The translations under genes and the position numbers were made by a program. DNA of 64,000 nt from Isoetes taiwanensis. Its lineage: Eukaryota; Streptophyta; Lycopodiopsida; Isoetales; Isoetaceae. Of this stretch, positions 9,371 to 21,514 are shown piece by piece; the stretch's first letter is position 1, and every line of letters starts with the position of its first letter. Where the stretch lies: NCBI GenBank assembly GCA_021234155.1, contig JAJEKV010000109.1, forward strand, positions 1-64,000, given 5' to 3'. Under the pieces are notes generated by a model, which was given only the letters and a program-made list of their open reading frames with translations, was not told the origin of the DNA and did no database searches.

Positions 9371-12096
9371 GAAGGGACTCGCAATAGACACAAAACCGCC
9401 GACTACCGAGAACTTCCTAACTACAAGCCCAACCTAAACCTCCAAATGTTGAGAGATCGGTCACGGCACGAATGAGTGAGAAGAGCGGAGGCCAACGGCC
9501 GCGGAGCACGAGGCCGATCATGTAGAAACCTTCGCTGAATGCAGAAGCCCCTGCCACGGCGGTAATGCATACCATAAAAGAGATTCGGGTCCAAGCCTAT
9601 AGCAAAAGGCAATCCCTCCACCATAAGGTGCAAAATAATAGGATAAAGGGCGCAAAGAAGAGGGAGAGGAGCTTTAAAAGAGGCCCGCTGTCCGGAGGAT
9701 CGAGAGATGGTAAGAACCGGTGGAGATCAAATGGAAGAATAGTGATCGGGGCATGCGGCGAGGTCAACGGGCTAAAGAAAACCGTATGACCATGGCAACA
9801 GAAGTTGATCGCCCGTTTGGAACGGCGGATAAAAATGTCAACATGAGATAACGAAAAAGAAAGAGCACGCCATTAGGCGTATAAATAAAGCTAGGGCCAT
9901 ATAGAGGGTATGAAATACTAAGGCAAAAACACAGTAGTGGACATGATAAAGGAACAAAAACATAAGGACTATCGAAAAGGAACATGTTAGAAAAAGAAGA
10001 ACGCCTGAAATGTAAAATATAAAAGAACACCTAAGGATAAGGCCGAATGAGCGTGCATGACGGGAAGCCGACAAGCTGCACAACAACGAAAGCACTCAAA
10101 GCGATGTGGCGATTAGTAATGAGGAAAATCAACAATACATGAAAAAAGAGAAGATAGCATCACCCGAAGAGTGGAGAAAAAGCGTCACCCAGTGGGTGGA
10201 AGAAAAAACCGTGATAAATAGAAATTTGACGTCTAGCAAAATAGATTCCATGAAGGAACATCGCCAAAATATAAAAACCCAATAGGAAACTAGATACAAG
10301 GTGTGAATAAAGCGCGATAGATAAGAGACCCAACAATGTCCTAAATGCAATTTGCCCAAAGAAAACAATTCCAATGTAACCTCTAATTCCATTTCAAGAT
10401 GTCAAATGCATAAAGACCGATTTAAAAATATGCCCTAAACCAGAGAATAAAAACAAAGTATACCAATGTCTGAAGTCGAGCAGTCTAATGGCAAGAGGCA
10501 AGCACCAGACAAGGGGACAGAAGGGAAATCAAGCAATCACAGAGCACGAGCACATCCTGCAGGGTCGCATATGCTGCTCCTAGCCGGAAGACATCGCGGA
10601 TCTAGGTAAAAGAGACCCAAGTCGATAGAATGGTAAGATGTTGATGCTTGAAGGGAGGAGGTCAAATTGTGAAAACCAAGTCAAAGGTAAAAGTTACGGC
10701 CAAGGATATCGAGGAGATGGAGGTTGAGAGTGCCAAGGTTCGGGGAGGAGTAACGAGGTGAGTCCAATAACCAAGTGATGAAATGGGTAATGGGAACACA
10801 ACAACTACATATTGTCATGTGGAAAATGTATCTAGAGATGACAAATCCCTAACATAACATATCAAGAGGTCAAGAGTACCAGGACAACAAAGGAAATGCT
10901 TTAAAACCAAGTATGAAGCAAAATGTCCCACCAAAGGGTAGCAAAACAGAACAAGAACTCGCATCAAAAAGTAAACAGATACTAGACAAATCCATTTGCA
11001 AATCTCAATGCAAAAAATGACAACCCAATACATGCATATATGGAAAAATGGTGTAGAAACAAATTTGAGATAGAGCCAATGACTATAAACCAATAGAAAA
11101 TATGTAAAAAGAAGTATGCAATGCAGCATGTGAAAAAGCCAAATATATATCCCGAAGAGAAGCACTATGAGACCCAGAATAGAGGAAACAAGAACTAGGC
11201 GAGCAAAGAACGAAGAAAATATTCGATGAAGCTCATCAAAGAAAAAGAAGACATGCTCCCCCCTGATACTCAAAGCTCAATGTCCATAAGGTCCACCATA
11301 CATGTCCACAAAGATACAGCTCAAAGTTGCAACATACAACCCATGTCAATAGCATCAAAAAATCGTAACTACGGAAGAACATTACGGAGAAATCACCCAA
11401 ATGACATAATGAACCCACAACGTATTGTAACGGCTACCGAATGTATCCCAAACAACTCTAGCAAAAAGAAGCTAAAAAAGTCCCTGTCCCAAATGAAATC
11501 AACAAACAATAAAATTACCTTACGCGCACCTTCAATGTTCCCTAAGAACGTAAAAAATCCCCGCATATAAAGTGTTCTGGTTCCCGAGACAAACGGAATA
11601 AGGAAAATTGGCACCTCATGGAAAAACAAGAAGAAAGCTAGAACCATCCGAAGGCACTTCCTCGGGGAATAAAGGCATCCCCATCATCCTAAATAGATTC
11701 CAATCCAACTTATCAAAGAGAGGCTAACTATGAATTTAGAACCCCACCAAGGTGCCATATAAACATTATGCCCGGTCTGCATGCGCATCAATTGTCACAA
11801 AAACAATGCATGTTAAACCATGTTAGGTTGAAGGCACCACACAAATAAGCCATTCGAACAAATATGATGATGTTAAAGAACCCTATACAATTTACAACGC
11901 CGCGGCGCCAAACATGCCACAAGATCTCCAAACCATAAATCCTAGACAATGTATCGATAAGTCCAAGAACCCTTGCAGATGGGGAAGTAAATAAGTATGG
12001 AGCCCCTTTGACCAGAAAAGCCTCAAAACTATGTGAAACCACTTTAGAGAACAAAGGACATATCTCTACATAGTAGAGAGGAGTCAATGCAAGCTA

Positions 12097-12225
12097 TATG
12101 TAGCATTATAACAGGGGGTTTTTTTTGTGATTTTATACGCTTTTTGGCATGGTTTTCATATGATTTCACGGGCGTATTCACGTGGACGTACTAAATGGTA
12201 TTTCTAGAGTGCACCCATTTGTTAG
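12097..12225 (+). repeat. Terminal module, copy 1 (candidate left terminal repeat)
   Basis: TATGTAGCATTATAACAGGG starts exactly where the right palindrome arm ends and continues for about 130 bp to TTTCTAGAGTGCACCC. Inverted in 16575-16704 and present again in direct orientation at 50548-50662. Homology always ends sharply on the TATGTAGCAT side, as a transposon terminus would. Confidence 0.55.
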
Positions 12226-12880
12226 CCATTGATTTTAAAGAAGAGGGAAAATCGTGTGGTTGTGGGGCTCTCATTGTTTGCATGTTTTTATTGTTTAGGT
12301 TTCAAATCTTAGGTTAATATTAGGGTTCCTGATTTGGCATGTGGAGTGTAACCACGAATGCAGCGCAGCTATAGCAGACTGGATTTTTTAGGGATTGTAG
12401 AAGCTTGAGCACACTTTTGTATTTGAGCGGGGAAGGCAATCCAGCGGCCTGAAGAAGAGGAGCTTTGCTAAACCTCTCCCGAACCATTCCGGCCTGTGGA
12501 AACTCATGGAAGTCATGCTAAACCACTGCCAAAATCTTAGTCCGGGGAAAATTTGCAAACCTTATTGCACTAGTCTTATTTGGGGGATTTAGTTGGATCG
12601 ATCAATACTTCTCTGTCAGCGATTTTGAGGGCTTTTTTAAGGGCACGTAAGTAGTTATCATTTTTCCTTGCTGCACGTATCCTCGAAATATTTTTTGCTC
12701 TTTTTCATCGGATCGGTCCGCTGGAGCTTATCTCGAAAAGGCATTTTTGGGGCCGCACTTTGTTTCTTCTAAAAGTAGGGTTGTTGTATAACCTTATCTG
12801 ATTCAACATTGATGTACCAAGAGTGAAATGATGGTTTTGGTGGCGGTTCTAGGTCAAATTGTGTGTAAAATTTGGATAAG
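12226..12880. other. No gene recognised
   Basis: Unique-looking intergenic sequence with no open frame of note and no repeat shared with the rest of the window that I can see. Confidence 0.4.
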
Positions 12881-12881
12881 A

Positions 12882-13640
12882 TCATTTAGTTCTGAGTTTT
12901 ATTGCCAAAAAGATTGTTAATTTATTTGGCATAGATGGCACTTTCCCCCCTTTTGACGAAATTATGATTTTCCAGGTTATATGGATGGCAAGCCTGTTTA
13001 AAACCAAGAGTTTGAAGGAGTCAATTATGGGTGACAATATAATCAGAGCCCCGTTTACTGTTTTTGAGAAGCTGAAGCGGAACAGAGGCAGGCAGAATCC
13101 ACGAAGAGCTTGGGAATGGCTCCTGAAAAAGATCTGGAATTCCTCCTTCCCGTGAAATGGCGGGGTCCGGTTCGTTAGAAGAGAATACACAAATGTTGAA
13201 GCCAAGGAAATGATGCTGTTGCCCAGGCTGGATAACGTGGCCCGCCCACCTTGCCAAGCTAACCAAATGAAATGCTGGATTTTTCTACTGCACCATAAGT
13301 TCCAACTATCCACCAGATGTGACAATATCTCTTCTTCCTAATATCCTATTCGATTGCAAGTCTTTAGTGGCTCTCTATGTCGCAGCAGATTATATAAAAC
13401 CCTCTTTGAGAATTTGCCCTCTTTCATCCTTGATTATCCATTGCTCACGTGTTCCCTCTATGCCTGAAATCATGTCCACTTTTTCCCTTATTCATTCAAA
13501 GAGCTTGCTGTCCCCTTGTGTATTTCCCACAATCTTCTTGATTGACGACCAAGCTTTCCATTTTCCCCTTTTGTCCTTCAGCTGGCATAGACCCTTCTCC
13601 TTCCATCTAGAGTATATCCTGAGATGAACTAAAGCAAGTG
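12882..13640 (-). pseudogene. Possible LINE reverse-transcriptase C-terminal fragment
   Basis: On the minus strand the segment reading RKIQHFIWLAWQG followed by LSSLGN resembles the start of the zinc-binding domain after LINE reverse transcriptases (pattern: PKV.HFLW.A..GRL.T...L). Upstream (13330-13630) a minus-strand frame reads WIIKDERGQILKEGF. The cysteine/histidine signature cannot be followed because the frame shifts near 13250. Low confidence: only one motif supports it. Confidence 0.3.
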
Positions 13641-14755
13641 GAATTCCCTCCTCGTTACTGAGATGACGACACTAAAAAATCAAATGGGACCCTGCTTCCC
13701 AAGGGATCTCATCTGCTGTGAAAAGTTGGACCACTTGAAGTCATGCTGATAAAATGTATCTCATCATGGGAGAGATGTTTGTCCCTAACTAAAACTATAC
13801 AAAGGCAGCGTTGGAAATGATCATGAGAACTGCCTTCTTGCCTATTGATGGCATTTCATTAAGTTATGGAAGCCAATTTGACTGAAGAGGAGGTACGTTG
13901 TAGTCATTGTTTTCTTTTCATACATATGCAGCTCTCGTTTTAAGAAACTATCACCTCACATTTTGGTTAGTTTTTGATCTTATTGTCTGTTACCTTTCAT
14001 GGAGAGCTCAATCAATATTATTGTTTTAAGAATGTTACAGAAATCTGATAGTTCAGAATTTGCCTTCATTATGTCATTGTTATAATTGCACTTGGATGGT
14101 TGGAGGTACGTTGTAGTCATTGTTTTCTTTTCATACATATGCATGCATGTAAACCTGCATGCAAGAATCTCAAATTCGAAATGGAAATAGGGAAGAAACC
14201 ACTCTTATTCTAATTAAGGGTTTGAAATGCACATCTTGCAAAGAGAGCTCTTTGCCATACATTAATATTTGTGAAGATTGAAATTAATATTTGTGAAGAT
14301 TGAATCATAGGCCCATTTCCTTTATCGAAGAAGGATCACGTGTAAGCTGGAGCTCATTGAATAAAGGCAATGGCTTGGCTCAAAGCGATGAGAGATGTGG
14401 GAAGCCCCCCTTCTTATAGGGATGTCGCATTTCTCGGCTTGGTTGATTAATATGTCGAGTAGTATGTTCTACTTCACTTGTAAATCACGCGACAAAGAGA
14501 ATCAAGACACAACTCTCTCTAGTGGACACTTGAGTTTTAGCATGACAATTGCTTATGGGATGAACTAGTGTATAGTTTCACCATTAAATCTCTTGGGCGA
14601 ATAAGGCTCCAAATTCTTTGAATTGGCAGGGAATTGAGACTACAAAATATACTCATAGTTGTTTTCAATGGGAATAATTTGTTTGTCTTGATGTTATTGT
14701 GCTTTTTAGTAATTAATATTTAGGCCCCTAACATTTATCTATGTTTGCGTTAGTT
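13641..14755. other. Non-coding; short direct repeat only
   Basis: No coding signal. GAGGTACGTTGTAGTCATTG followed by TTTTCTTTTCATACATATGC occurs twice, at about 13890 and 14103, about 210 bp apart. ATTAATATTTGTGAAGATTG is tandemly duplicated near 14263-14303. Confidence 0.5.
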
Positions 14756-15610
14756 AGGGCCCGAAGGGCCCAAATTTTTTTTTAATATAACAATCAACAC
14801 ACAACTACTATTAACATTATTTACACAAACCATTGTATTTAACACATTTAAATTAAAATCCCCCTTAAACCCCCTTTGGTTTGGGTGCATATTCACACGG
14901 GGGGTTATGTATCTAGACAAAATTGAATAAGCTACCACATGATGAAATGATAGCAGATAAGGGAACATAGAGGAGATACATAAGAGGAAAAAACAAGTAG
15001 ACAACCTTTTCTGCATAAACGGCAAATTACTAAAAGAAAATCCCAATATGAACGACTGCATAGTAACATAACTACCATTGACATTAATTAACATAACCAT
15101 TGGGTCCAACACATTTAAATTAAAATCCCCCTTAAACCCCCTTTGGTTTGGGTGCATATTCACACGGGGGGTGACTCCGGGCAACGAGAGCTGTTGGATA
15201 GGCATATTCACCCCTTATTCCTTAATCTATACCGTACGTAAAGTTCCTCGTTTGTGGGGTATGCAAGTACAAAATTTGCTATACTGTATAATAAGATTCG
15301 CAAAATACTATAAGATTTCAAGCGGAATACTATATGGTGTTGATTTCGTAAAATGCGTGCAAAATACAATTATGAGGGCTCTCGGCCCCCTCGTCACCCC
15401 TGCGTGTGAATATGCACCCAAACCAAAGGGGGTTTAAGGGGGATTTTAATTTAAATGTGTTGGACCCAATGGTTATGTTAATTAATGTCAATGGTAGTTA
15501 TGTGTTGGTTGTTAATGTCAATGGTTGTTATGTGTTGGGGGATTTAATTTTTATATGTTGGATGTTAATGGTTTGTGTTGCAAAAAAAAATTTTTGGCCC
15601 CTTCGGGGCC
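14756..15610. mobile_element. Foldback element with long inverted repeats, copy 1
   Basis: The outer ends are GGGCCCGAAGGGCC at 14756 and GGCCCCTTCGGGGCC at 15596-15610, each followed inward by an A/T run. Inside, CACATTTAAATTAAAATCCC through TTTGGTTTGGGTGCATATTC recurs at about 14840, 15110 and, inverted, 15400-15460. The core (15170-15390) contains ATACTGTATAATAAGATTCG. There is no coding capacity. A piece homologous to 4729-4833 is nested at 14909-15014 between two copies of the inner repeat, so the element is composite. Copy 2 is at 52963-53445. Confidence 0.7.
14909..15014 (-). repeat. Inverted copy of 4729-4833
   Basis: GTATCTAGACAAAATTGAAT through CAACCTTTTCTGC is the reverse complement of the block beside the left palindrome arm. 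It interrupts the foldback element. Confidence 0.75.
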
Positions 15611-16355
15611 TTAGGGACGTCCCCCCCCCGGTGTGACAAAAATTTTAGAATTCAAACCAAAAAAAAACTAGAATTCATTTGAGGCTTTCATCACCTGTAG
15701 CTTTTGAATTTGATCACAATAAAACAAATAGAACATAAGTAAAAGTTACCATAAAGATAGAAGCATTGATCCCATTATTCTGAAAGTCATAAAGTTTACA
15801 ACATAAAGAAAACCCTCTGTTATTATGCTACATATTGTTACTTCCGCTACAACTATTTCTCTTTCACAATGACACCATTGTTTATCAATCCATATGATTT
15901 TGGATGCTCCATCTCTAGCTTAAAGGTAATGCATGATTCACCTTACGGTTCGATTAAAGTTCCAAACCTACAATATAAATGTATTCTTGTGGCCACTGTT
16001 TGACTGATCTGCGTGACATGGAAAAGGGCGTGGAATAATCCGCATGTTGTGTGCATAAGAATCCGTTTGTTGATTGAAGCTAAAGGCTGGCTGCTATGAA
16101 CAATCCGGAAGCCAGAAATATCCAAGAGTTGAAAGCAAGCGAGAGGGCCTAAACTTGAATCTGCTTGACAAATCATAGGAAGGAAACAAAAGGGGGTTTT
16201 GCAGCACTACATTGTAGAATCAGGAAACCAATACCTTGTAAAAAAACATTATGCTAACTGAAGAAACATTAAAAAACAAATACCTTTGTAAGTGTGAGCA
16301 AAAAATCCATCTTGTGGTAGTAAAATCCACTCCGGCAATAAGAATCCAAGAGGGC
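15611..16355. other. Non-coding; carries a partial terminal module
   Basis: No gene seen. CTCTGTTATTATGCTACATA near 15814-15833 is a minus-strand copy of the terminal-module tip found at 12097, 16704 and 50548. The rest is AT-rich unique sequence. Confidence 0.45.
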
Positions 16356-16358
16356 AAG

Positions 16359-16505
16359 TACACATGCACACACATGCACACATGCACATGCACTTGCACT
16401 TGCACATGCATATGAACATGCACATGCACACACATGCACATGCATGTGCACATGCACACACATGCACATGCATGTGCACATGCACATGCACACACTTGCA
16501 TAGTG
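16359..16505. repeat. CACATG/CATGCA microsatellite
   Basis: Alternating purine-pyrimidine repeats of CACATGCA and variants (CACTTGCA, CACACATG) over about 145 bp. All six frames stay open, giving Met/His- or Cys/Ala-rich artefactual peptides. Such tracts can adopt Z-form DNA. Confidence 0.95.
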
Positions 16506-16574
16506 TTCATGCACAAACACATGCAGAGAAAGACAACAGCCCTCGGATTTTTCCAACCAACGAAAATCAACGGC

Positions 16575-16704
16575 CCATAAAGGGTGCACTCTAGAAATAC
16601 TATTTAGTACACCTCAACGAATACAACAACGAAATCATAGAAAAACCATATGAAAAAAGCGTATAAAAATCTAAAAGTAACCCCCTGTTATTATGCTACA
16701 TATT
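16575..16704 (-). repeat. Terminal module, inverted copy (candidate right terminal repeat)
   Basis: GGGTGCACTCTAGAAATAC through CCCCCTGTTATTATGCTACA is the reverse complement of 12097-12225. With the left copy it would define an element of about 4.6 kb (12097-16704). I do not find an obvious target-site duplication: the flanks differ, and the left flank is the palindrome arm. Confidence 0.5.
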
Positions 16705-18454
16705 GAATTCAACTATAGAGGCATAAATGAATCGAAAAAATAATGGAGCACCACAAAAGTTAGAAATGTTCAACTTTTTCAAAACCAAATGTTTGGAGTA
16801 GTTAAGGTGAGGATACGGCAACACAAGCTCTACATTACATAAAATAAAGATGCCGATTAGGAAAAATACCACAAGAACACCAGAATTACAAATTTGTTTA
16901 AGAAAGGAATGGTAGTGTATGGTTAGTGATACATAAAGGCAGTTGGATAGCAAAACGACCCCCGAAAAGCAGCCATCATTCGTGGCAAAAAGAATGCATG
17001 TGAATCCCTGCTGCTGGGAAGAACCGTGTAGAGAAGTAGCCTATGGAAACAGTAGGATTATGAATAGGCAGGAAAGAGAGACTGCGAAGAAACAAGGCAA
17101 TGGGTCTGCTGGTCAGGAAGGAGGGACTTAGAGAGCTAGACGGAAAAGATAGAGTGTGTCAAGGAAAAGGGGCGAATAGAAAAATTATCCGAGCCACGAA
17201 TTCAAGTAGATACTAAGTAAGCTCCGGCATCACGATGATATATAAATGGTAGAGTAGGAAAAGAAGGACGTGGAGCCGAGCTTGAGGCAATTGGTATAGC
17301 GAGAAAAAGATATGCAGATCGAAAGTAATGGGCAACCAAATGGGTGTGTGTTTGGAAAGGATCGTAAAACTTGAACCAATGCGAGAATAACACCTGGGCG
17401 GTTGTTGGAAAAAGCTAGAGTCCGCTTGGCGCACAAAACAAGAGCAAGAAAAACAACTCGTGAGGCAAGAAATCGATAGGTGTAGCATACGGATTGGAAA
17501 AAAGAAAGAAGAGTCCGGGCTGTAGGAACATGTAAATTGGAGCCCTGGAATGGTGTTGTAACTAGCATGGATGCTATGGTGAAATACTAACGACTAATCC
17601 GATCTCCAAAATTCGTCATGAAGGATTCGACACACTCGCCAGTAGCTCGATGGGCAAACATACGGAAACATGCACACATCCGGCTATTGCACGGAAGACC
17701 TCCACCGGTTGAATTATTGGAAGAGCAATTCGTTGGTAATCGAGTAGTAGCGAAGGGTCGAATCGATGAGGCAGTAAAAATAAAAGCGAGTGAACAAGGC
17801 CACTTATAGAGCCGGGTTGGATCCGTGAATAAGCCGGACTAAGAGATTGGAGGAATAGATAGAACATGGAGCAGCAATAACGAGTACGAATTACTTAGTG
17901 CATTTGAGAAGATTGCCCAAAAAGCAATGTACCAAGTCTGATGGTAACCAGAGATCCACCTTTTCTAAAAAGCTTTAGATAAAAAGGAAAAGAACCGATC
18001 AGGGCAAAGTTGTTGCATACTGGAGCAAGATAACAATGCTAGGACAAGCTTGCTTCAGCGTAATCATGTAAAGATTGCAATAATGCATGCACTCCCCGAG
18101 TAAAACCGATCCTCCTGTAGATCCTGTGACAAGAAATTGCAACTCCAAATGCACAAACAGTGATCAGAAAAGAAGTTCTCAAATAGCGTTGAAGTCAAAA
18201 TCCATATGATATCATGTAACTCGACAAAAGACAATCAGGATTTTACCAGAAACGCGACAAAAGACAATCGGGATTTTACCAGATCTCCCTCTATGTAACA
18301 TGACGATTTGCATGCATAACTTGATAAGAAACATACCTGAGAAGTTATAGGACTATGGCCATGCATCGTGATTGGAAAAAAGCCATACCTCAGAAGCTAA
18401 ACCTGCGAATATGAGGCTAGGAGAAAGTGAGGGATCTGTGAGATAAGACTGATA
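16705..18454. other. No gene recognised
   Basis: Open frames occur on the minus strand but show no recognisable domain and are rich in Ser, Phe and Leu, the same composition as the frames in the palindrome arms. This stretch may be a diverged member of that repeat family; the clear match starts only at 18455. GACAAAAGACAATC(A/G)GGATTTTACCAGA is tandemly repeated at about 18220-18283. Confidence 0.4.
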
Positions 18455-18590
18455 GGGAAAAAGCTCGGAGAAGGAAGGAAGCTGCTGTGAGAAGACGCCG
18501 ATAACCGGTGCTGAAGGGGAAAGAGCCTTATATAGTGGCTCGTCCCTCCCCAGAATGGCGATCCGATGGCTCGGATCGATGCAATTATTA
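18455..18590 (-). promoter_or_regulatory. TATA-containing cassette, copy 3
   Basis: GGAAAGAGCCTTATATAGTG and flanking sequence match 9230-9370 and, inverted, 7636-7770. It shows that the cassette is a dispersed repeat, not only part of the palindrome. Confidence 0.5.
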
Positions 18591-18839
18591 AAGAAATTCG
18601 GGCTTTATGGTAAACTTTTGCTCTGCTTCTAATGTAGCATTTAACAATGAACGGCAAGCAAGACATTGTATAGCTAGCATGAATAACTAGTATGTAAAGG
18701 ATCTGTACCTGTTGCCATGGGATCAGAGACTATAGATTTTTTACATGTTTCGACGTATTCCCAAAGCCTTTGTCTATCAGCTTGGTTTACATGGACGTGA
18801 GGTCTTATTTTCCCAGCTCAATGCTCAACCACTTTGAGG

Positions 18840-19070
18840 TTAGCGTTCTAAGCATCTAAGTTGCAGTTGCCTACCTTTGAGGTCCTTCAAGCTAACTCTA
18901 GCTTGTAATAAAGCAATAAATGTGTAAAAGCTAGGACGTATGCAGTCCTCTTGCACCTTCTTATAGATGCTAAAGGCATGTCGTGGTTGCCCACATACCA
19001 CATTCAAGGTAGCCTGATACCACATACAAGGTAGCCTGATATGGGGAAGACCAAGATTATAATTAACCAC
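18840..19070 (-). pseudogene. PPR repeat fragment
   Basis: The minus strand encodes GQPRHAFSIYKKVQEDCIRP then SFYTFIALLQARVSLKDLKG. This fits PPR motif spacing (A..LY..M..EG..P..YTF..LL.AC..L.DL..GR..H). Only one complete repeat and the start of another are visible before a stop at 18840. Function unknown beyond family: PPR proteins bind organelle RNA. Likely a gene fragment. Confidence 0.55.
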
Positions 19071-20603
19071 TATATGCGGTATAGCCCACCAGGGAAGCCA
19101 TACTCCTCAAGCTTTACATGCTGAAGCTGTAGAACTGGATTGTGGAATGCTTACAACAAAGACATAAAAATGGCCAGAAGAAAACAGATTATCCTCATTA
19201 TAAATAAAATTGTCTGTCATGACAAGCATAAGAAATTTCCAGTAATTTTTATGAAGCGATTTTTGCAGCAGCTTGGCAGATGAAAGAAGGTAAGTACCTG
19301 GCCTTAGATTGGCAGATGTGAACATAGAAGTGCAGAACTTGCTGGTTTCATCTTCTTCAAATACATAGCTCTAAAAAAGGGTCCCTTATAGACAGAGATT
19401 TTACCTGGAATTGAAGTTCTATGTTTTGGCTAATAGCACTAATAAAGGTCTCTTATAAACAGAGATTTTACCTCGAATTGCTATCCTCTGGATTGGCTGA
19501 AACAATAAAGGAAAGGGGTCAACAGACTGATTGTAAGAGGAACTTGCGTGTTGCATGTTCATGTCATACCCTAGACTTGTGCTTCTTTATGATATTTTCA
19601 ATAGCACTCCATTTTTCCAAAGCCAATGCCTTTGTACAAACAAGTTTACTCCAGAAGCAGTGCATGTATCATGCTTGTAATTTTAGCTGCCAGATTACTA
19701 TGCCCAATAGGGGGCAACTATATCTACCATATCCATACTATAGTCCAAGCATTGGTCTTGAGAGTATATAACGATTCTAGAGGAAATCATGCAGCTTCCT
19801 GCATATAGAAGGTACAGTTCTAATAGCTTGCATGTTGCTGCATAAAAGTTCTATGCTGCACGTATCCAATATACATATGTAATTGCTTGGTATTGCTTTC
19901 GTGAATATGCAGGTTCTATAAAATGAAGGCAATATATCTATTGTATACGATATGATTCTGGTGACTCTACTACAGACTCTACAAAGATAAATCACGGATT
20001 TACCTGCTTCGGTATCACAAACATGGTGGATTTGCATGCTTCTAAAGAATGGGTTTTGTATGTTTCATCTCAGCAAGTGCAATGCTGCATATTTCATATG
20101 AAGAAAATAAAGAAATAGCAAGCCATGCAATAGAGCATAGCAAGGTTTGAGCGTGCCATAATCGAGCAGAGCCTAAAACCATGTTCAAGGATTAAACTAT
20201 CAAAATCTGACCTTGTTATATTTTATCACCTGCCAGAGCCTTTGGAAACAAACCTGACAGTAAATATTCAAACTTTTTAAAACTCAAGACTGTATAAGCA
20301 AACCTGAATGAAGTTTCGTTCCACATATCAGCACCTTTTTATGAATCTAACACAGCCGAACATAAGCATCACAAGGTCGTTTTTGCACCAATCATCAACG
20401 CCTATAGCCAAATACAATGGATTTTGAGCTTTTGATCTGCAATAGGCTTGCAGAAAAGGTCCAAGGCCATACAGATCTGCCTTAAGCTGCTACATCCGGG
20501 TCCAATGAGCATCTGCTTATCCACTTTGTGTTGGCCACACCCACAGATGGATGCCATTGACTACAGACAGCTATCCTAGGCCGCAAATGCATTTGTATTT
20601 GAC
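19071..20603. other. Non-coding, possibly decayed gene or intron sequence
   Basis: No conserved domain found on either strand. A direct repeat, ACAGAGATTTTACCT, occurs at 19396 and 19458. The sequence has the CAG-rich splice-like motifs of plant introns but no exon I can define. Confidence 0.4.
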
Positions 20604-21201
20604 AAAAAAAAAAAAAAAAAAAAAAAGATCGATTGGATCGGAGAGCTTCAAATGGTCAAGAGCGCATGAGAGAAAACTCGAGGATAGAAAGTAGAGAATG
20701 ACCAAGAAAATCTTCCTCTTCTTTGCAAATCTGGTGCCGTCTCCTTCACAAAGAGTGAATAGGCCTAAGAAAATCGTAGAAGGCAGAGGAGCCATCTGTA
20801 ACGGGCCAGAGTAATGCACATTGTTGGAAAAATTGTATTAGGGTCTTAAATCGAGGAATCCCCTGCCATATCCAATATCCAGTGTAACGACACCGTTTTG
20901 AAAAAAAAAATACCGAAGATATGGCAGAGAAAACTCGAGGGTGACAGTACAAAATGACAAGAAAATTTCTTGCTTTGCTTCACATATCTGGTCTGGTGCC
21001 ATCTCCTTCACAAAGTCGGATGGAGGGAAAGAAGAAGTTATTCGCTTGACCCTTTGCATCTCCGTAGCTATTTTTTGCCGATTTTCTAATTTCCCTGGCC
21101 TTAGATTTGTGAAAGTAGAGATCTGACGATGCAAAATAAGGCACATCAGATTTTGATGACATGGAAATGACACGTGGATAGGCTAGAATTTGAGGAAAGG
21201 C
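20604..21201 (-). repeat. Duplicated 0.6-kb block, copy 1
   Basis: Begins with about 23 A residues and runs to GAATTTGAGGAAAGGC at 21201. Copy 2 (22850-23453) is nearly identical and also begins with poly(A). Both contain the same 111-codon minus-strand frame (20838-21173), not recognised. Each copy has an internal duplication: GAGAAAACTCGAGG with GGTGCC(G/A)TCTCCTTCACAA recurs about 265 bp apart. Confidence 0.85.
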
Positions 21202-21514
21202 AATCAGTACACTGTTAGCCTGAAAAGGGTAAGAGTGCAAGGGCCAAAAGGTACAGCTGGTTTCTCGGTTCTTCACCGGTCACCATTTGTAACCTTTTTG
21301 CTCCTTACCAAAATAAAAAGCTCAAGAGTAGACTAAACTAGAAGTAAAAATATAGAACTTGTATATTTTCAGCATAAGCAAGCTATATTAAGCAAAATCA
21401 CTTGTAAAGAGCCCATATCCTGCCAAAGTATTAAAGCACATGCAAAAGGTGGTATCTACATCCATGATTCCATTCCATCAGAGGCCAAATTTCAAATAAA
21501 ATCAATTCGTATTG

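Larger units (their letters stand above)
8634..12096 (-). repeat. Right arm of the 7.2-kb inverted repeat
   Basis: This is the reverse complement of 4883-8375. The outer boundary GGAGTCAATGCAAGCTA (ending 12096) pairs with TAGCTTGCATTGACTCC at 4883. The arms match along their whole length but differ at many single sites and small indels, so they are not a trivial copy of one another. The right arm abuts the module starting TATGTAGCATTATAACAG at 12097. Confidence 0.85.

Noticed and set aside
8967-9393. Repetitive ORFs with STLRVMLF/HLEGDAI units
   Set aside because: They are products of the 26-bp tandem array read through in two frames; no sign of a real protein.
15100-15460. Short CRISPR-like direct repeats
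   Set aside because: The repeats are inverted arms of a foldback element in plant DNA, not regularly spaced.
16249-16594. Cys/His/Met/Ala-rich ORFs on both strands
   Set aside because: They are translations of the CACATG microsatellite, open in all frames.
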